Positions 4,244 to 6,706 of a stretch of DNA of 6,706 nt are shown piece by piece; positions within the stretch are counted from its first letter, which is position 1; every line of letters begins with the position of its first letter. Position numbers and translations under genes: made by a program. The notes under the pieces were generated by a model. It saw nothing but the letters and a program-made list of their open reading frames with translations, was not told the DNA's origin and ran no database searches. The DNA comes from Lachnospiraceae bacterium (lineage in GTDB: Bacteria; Bacillota; Clostridia; Lachnospirales; Lachnospiraceae): positions 1 through 6,706 of the forward strand of contig JAGDAL010000195.1 of assembly GCA_017959525.1 (NCBI GenBank). Direction: 5' to 3'.

Positions 4244-6706
4244 TTATGATACAACTTTCACATTATCCGCGCCGAATTTCTCGGACAACTTCCGGACCGT
4301 CTCGGCGTCGGCACAAATGTTGTATCGACTCGGTAGTTCCTTGATTGCCTTTGGATTCTTCACGTAAATCTTAATATGGTCTTTTCCTTCGTTTCCTGCG
4401 ATAGCCGAAAAGAGTTCCGGTTCCATGGATTCGTAGTCTTCCTTGGTCTCAAACTGAATCCACAGGGTTCTTGCAATTTCTTCAAACGGTGTCACGCTCT
4501 CGCACAACAGCTTCGCGTCTTTTTCTTCCTGGGCATCCACCCGTCCGGAGATGAAGACCTTGCTGTCCTCTACCAGTACCCGGCGATTGCGCTCGAAGTC
4601 TCTCGGGAAAACGATGACTTCCATGGTTCCATACAAATCCTCGATGGTGACATAGGCCATCATCTGGTTCTTCTTGGTAAAAATGGTACGTACGTCTACG
4701 ATCATACCGCCCACCGTTACCTTCTGCTTATCCTTCACGATGGTGGTAGCATCCTCGCCGTTCATGCTGCCTTCCTCCGGCTCCTGTAATAAGAAGTCCG
4801 TAGACTTGGCGGTACAGATGCGATCCATCACATCCAGATAATCCTCCAGCGGATGTCCGCTGACATAGATGCCCAGCACTTCCTTCTCGAAAGCAAGCTT
4901 TACTTCCTTGTCGAATTCCGGCTGATCCGGGAACTGAATCTCGAAGCTGGATTTGCTCTCTTCCGGCACCAGATCAAACAGGGAGACCTGGCCTTCCATA
5001 TTTTTCTTCTTGGACTCGTTCACACTGTCCAAAATCATCGGGAAGACATAGACCTTCTGTCTGCGGTTGCCCTCTAAGCAATCCATGGCTCCGGCCTTAA
5101 TCAAATTCTCTAAGCTTCGCTTATTGACTTCACGACCGTTGACCCGGTTGATAAATTCTTCTAAGTTCTTGTATGGTCCGTGAGCTTTGCGTTCTGCCAC
5201 AATGTGGTCAATGACCGGACGGCCCACGCTCTTAATGGCGTACATACCATAACGGATGCCGTCGCCGTCAACAGAGAAGACACCCTCGCCCGCATTGATA
5301 TCCGGCGGTAAGACCGGAATATTCATATCACGGCAGACCTGAATGTAGTTGGCAATGTTGCCACTGGCACTGTCAATGACAGAGGTCATCAATGCTGCCA
5401 TGAATTCCTTCGGATAATATAATTTCAGATACGCGGTCTGGTAAGCCACCACTGCATAACATGCCGCATGGGATTTGTTAAATGCATACTTGGCGAAATC
5501 CACCATGCTATCGTAAATCCGGTTGGCTGCTTCCCGATCAATGCCGTTACCCACACAACCCGGAATATTTTCCTTGGCATTACCGTCTACGAAGTTGGTA
5601 CGCTCCGCATCGATGACGTACTGTTTTTTCTTGGACATGGCACGTCGGATATTGTCCGCCTGTCCCATGGAGTAGCCGGCCAGATTCTGGAAAATCTGCA
5701 TTACCTGCTCCTGGTAGACAATACAGCCGTAAGTCGCCTTTAGAATCGGCTCCAACTCCGGTGTCTCATAGCGGATGGAATCCTTGTCGTTCTTACCGCG
5801 AATGTAGTTCGGGATGAAATCCATTGGGCCCGGACGATACAGGGAAATTCCCGCAATAACGTCTTCCAAGCTCTCCGGATGCAACTCCTTCATGAAGCCC
5901 TTCATACCGCCGCTTTCCAACTGGAAGATACCTTCGCAGCGTCCGCTGGAAATCAACTCGAAGACCTTCGGGTCATCGCACTCCATATTTCGAAAATCAA
6001 TGTCCCGTCCCGTATTGGCACGAATCATTTTGACCGCATCGTTAATTACGGTCAGGGTTCGAAGTCCCAAGAAGTCCATTTTTAACAGACCCAGTTCTTC
6101 GATGGTCACCATGGTAAACTGGGTAACGATGGTACCGTCCGCACCCTTGGCTACCGGTACGAATTCATCCATCGGCTTGCTTGCGATTACCACACCTGCT
6201 GCATGCATGGAGGTATTTCGCGGCAACCCTTCTAAGCGCATGGCGTAATCGATGAGGCTCTTTACGGTCTCATCCGTATCGTACATGGTTTTAAGTTCCG
6301 GATTCAGCTTCAGTGCATCCGCAATGGTAATATTCAACACATTCGGGATTTGCTTGGCCACACTATCCACATAGGTATACGGCAAATCCAAAACACGTCC
6401 TACGTCACGGATGGCATTCTTGGCCTTCATGGTACCGAAGGTAACAATCTGGGTCACACAGTCCGTACCGTACTTGTCTACGACGTAATCAATGACTTCC
6501 CCACGACGCTCATAACAGATATCCACGTCGATATCGGGCATGGATACACGTTCCGGATTCAAGAAACGCTCGAAGAGCAAGCTATAACGAATCGGATCGA
6601 TATCCGTAATACCGGTGGTGTAAGATACCAAGCTTCCGGCCGCACTGCCTCGTCCCGGTCCTACCGGAATGCCGTTCATGCGGGCGTAGTTGATAAAATC
6701 CCATAC
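4244..6706 (-). CDS. dnaE: DNA polymerase III alpha subunit (DnaE), partial, N-terminus beyond window
   Basis: DnaE is the C-family polymerase that synthesises DNA at the replication fork. The 820 visible codons are the C-terminal part of a protein usually about 1,100-1,170 long; from motif spacing about 340 residues, including the whole PHP domain, lie past the window edge. Numbering from the first visible codon, GIPVGPGRGSAAGS (12-25) and PDIDVD (57-62) bring the catalytic Asp60 and Asp62. The third, Asp211, is in LLKMDFLGLRTL, about 150 residues later as in E. coli (D401, D403, D555). The fingers follow with SLYRPGPMDFIPNY and YQEQVMQIF, then a helix-hairpin-helix region (about 483-510). 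QVSLF at 573-577 fits the pentapeptide that binds the sliding clamp. An OB-fold (about 662-743) and a short C-terminal region of unclear role end the protein. There is no exonuclease insertion, so it is not PolC. The frame is intact throughout, with TAA at 4244-4246. Confidence 0.97.
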   Translation of the reverse strand, partial: VWDFINYARMNGIPVGPGRGSAAGSLVSYTTGITDIDPIRYSLLFERFLNPERVSMPDIDVDICYERRGEVIDYVVDKYGTDCVTQIVTFGTMKAKNAIRDVGRVLDLPYTYVDSVAKQIPNVLNITIADALKLNPELKTMYDTDETVKSLIDYAMRLEGLPRNTSMHAAGVVIASKPMDEFVPVAKGADGTIVTQFTMVTIEELGLLKMDFLGLRTLTVINDAVKMIRANTGRDIDFRNMECDDPKVFELISSGRCEGIFQLESGGMKGFMKELHPESLEDVIAGISLYRPGPMDFIPNYIRGKNDKDSIRYETPELEPILKATYGCIVYQEQVMQIFQNLAGYSMGQADNIRRAMSKKKQYVIDAERTNFVDGNAKENIPGCVGNGIDREAANRIYDSMVDFAKYAFNKSHAACYAVVAYQTAYLKLYYPKEFMAALMTSVIDSASGNIANYIQVCRDMNIPVLPPDINAGEGVFSVDGDGIRYGMYAIKSVGRPVIDHIVAERKAHGPYKNLEEFINRVNGREVNKRSLENLIKAGAMDCLEGNRRQKVYVFPMILDSVNESKKKNMEGQVSLFDLVPEESKSSFEIQFPDQPEFDKEVKLAFEKEVLGIYVSGHPLEDYLDVMDRICTAKSTDFLLQEPEEGSMNGEDATTIVKDKQKVTVGGMIVDVRTIFTKKNQMMAYVTIEDLYGTMEVIVFPRDFERNRRVLVEDSKVFISGRVDAQEEKDAKLLCESVTPFEEIARTLWIQFETKEDYESMEPELFSAIAGNEGKDHIKIYVKNPKAIKELPSRYNICADAETVRKLSEKFGADNVKVVS

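Noticed and set aside
4205..4246. AT-rich TTCAA/TTGAA dyad after dnaE as a terminator
   Set aside because: The stem is only 5 bp with a single G-C pair and overlaps the pfkA -35 box, too weak to call.
4376..4789. 137-codon plus-strand open frame
   Set aside because: It is the same-register shadow of the dnaE OB-fold region, with no protein family resemblance.
5814..6248. 144-codon plus-strand open frame
   Set aside because: It lies opposite the dnaE palm/fingers coding region, which is unmistakable on the minus strand.

Overview
The window reads as a stretch of a low-to-moderate GC Gram-positive chromosome, most likely a Clostridia/Lachnospiraceae member. The basis is the recognisable proteins (a DnaE with a QxxLF clamp motif, a bacterial ATP-type PfkA carrying the TIDLD variant, a stand-alone small alarmone synthetase, an MEP-pathway IspE), strong purine-rich ribosome binding sites (GGAGG, GAGG) and sigma-A-like promoters of TTGAAT-17-TAnAAT form. 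The taxon is an inference; no species is claimed. All seven genes I can support lie on the minus strand, so they read from high to low coordinates. The plus-strand open frames are shadows.

In transcription order: (1) 6706-4244, the C-terminal 820 codons of dnaE, the replicative DNA polymerase III alpha subunit, whose start lies beyond the window. (2) A 108-base AT-rich gap with a good promoter, then pfkA (4135-3158), closed by a strong hairpin terminator (3113-3139). (3) Immediately after that terminator, a compact cluster: a SpoU/TrmH-family RNA 2'-O-methyltransferase (3095-2316), an 87-residue protein of unknown function (2286-2023) and a YwaC/RelP-type (p)ppGpp synthetase (1992-1270). (4) After a short gap with its own -10 box, an 84-residue orphan protein (1164-910), followed by a roughly 110-base 3' untranslated stretch ending in an intrinsic terminator (799-832). 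(5) A promoter at 713-741 driving ispE (674 to beyond position 1), which is cut by the window edge after 224 codons.

The genes cover DNA replication, glycolysis, RNA modification, stringent-response signalling and isoprenoid precursor synthesis. This is a housekeeping neighbourhood, with no mobile element, CRISPR array, tRNA or rRNA visible. I see no new multi-gene system. The items most worth a second look are small: a C/U-rich, anti-Shine-Dalgarno-like hairpin in the 3' UTR at 871-903 that has the build of a small RNA; a terminator placed so close to the methyltransferase start that the downstream cluster seems to depend on readthrough; and two small uncharacterised proteins flanking the alarmone synthetase.
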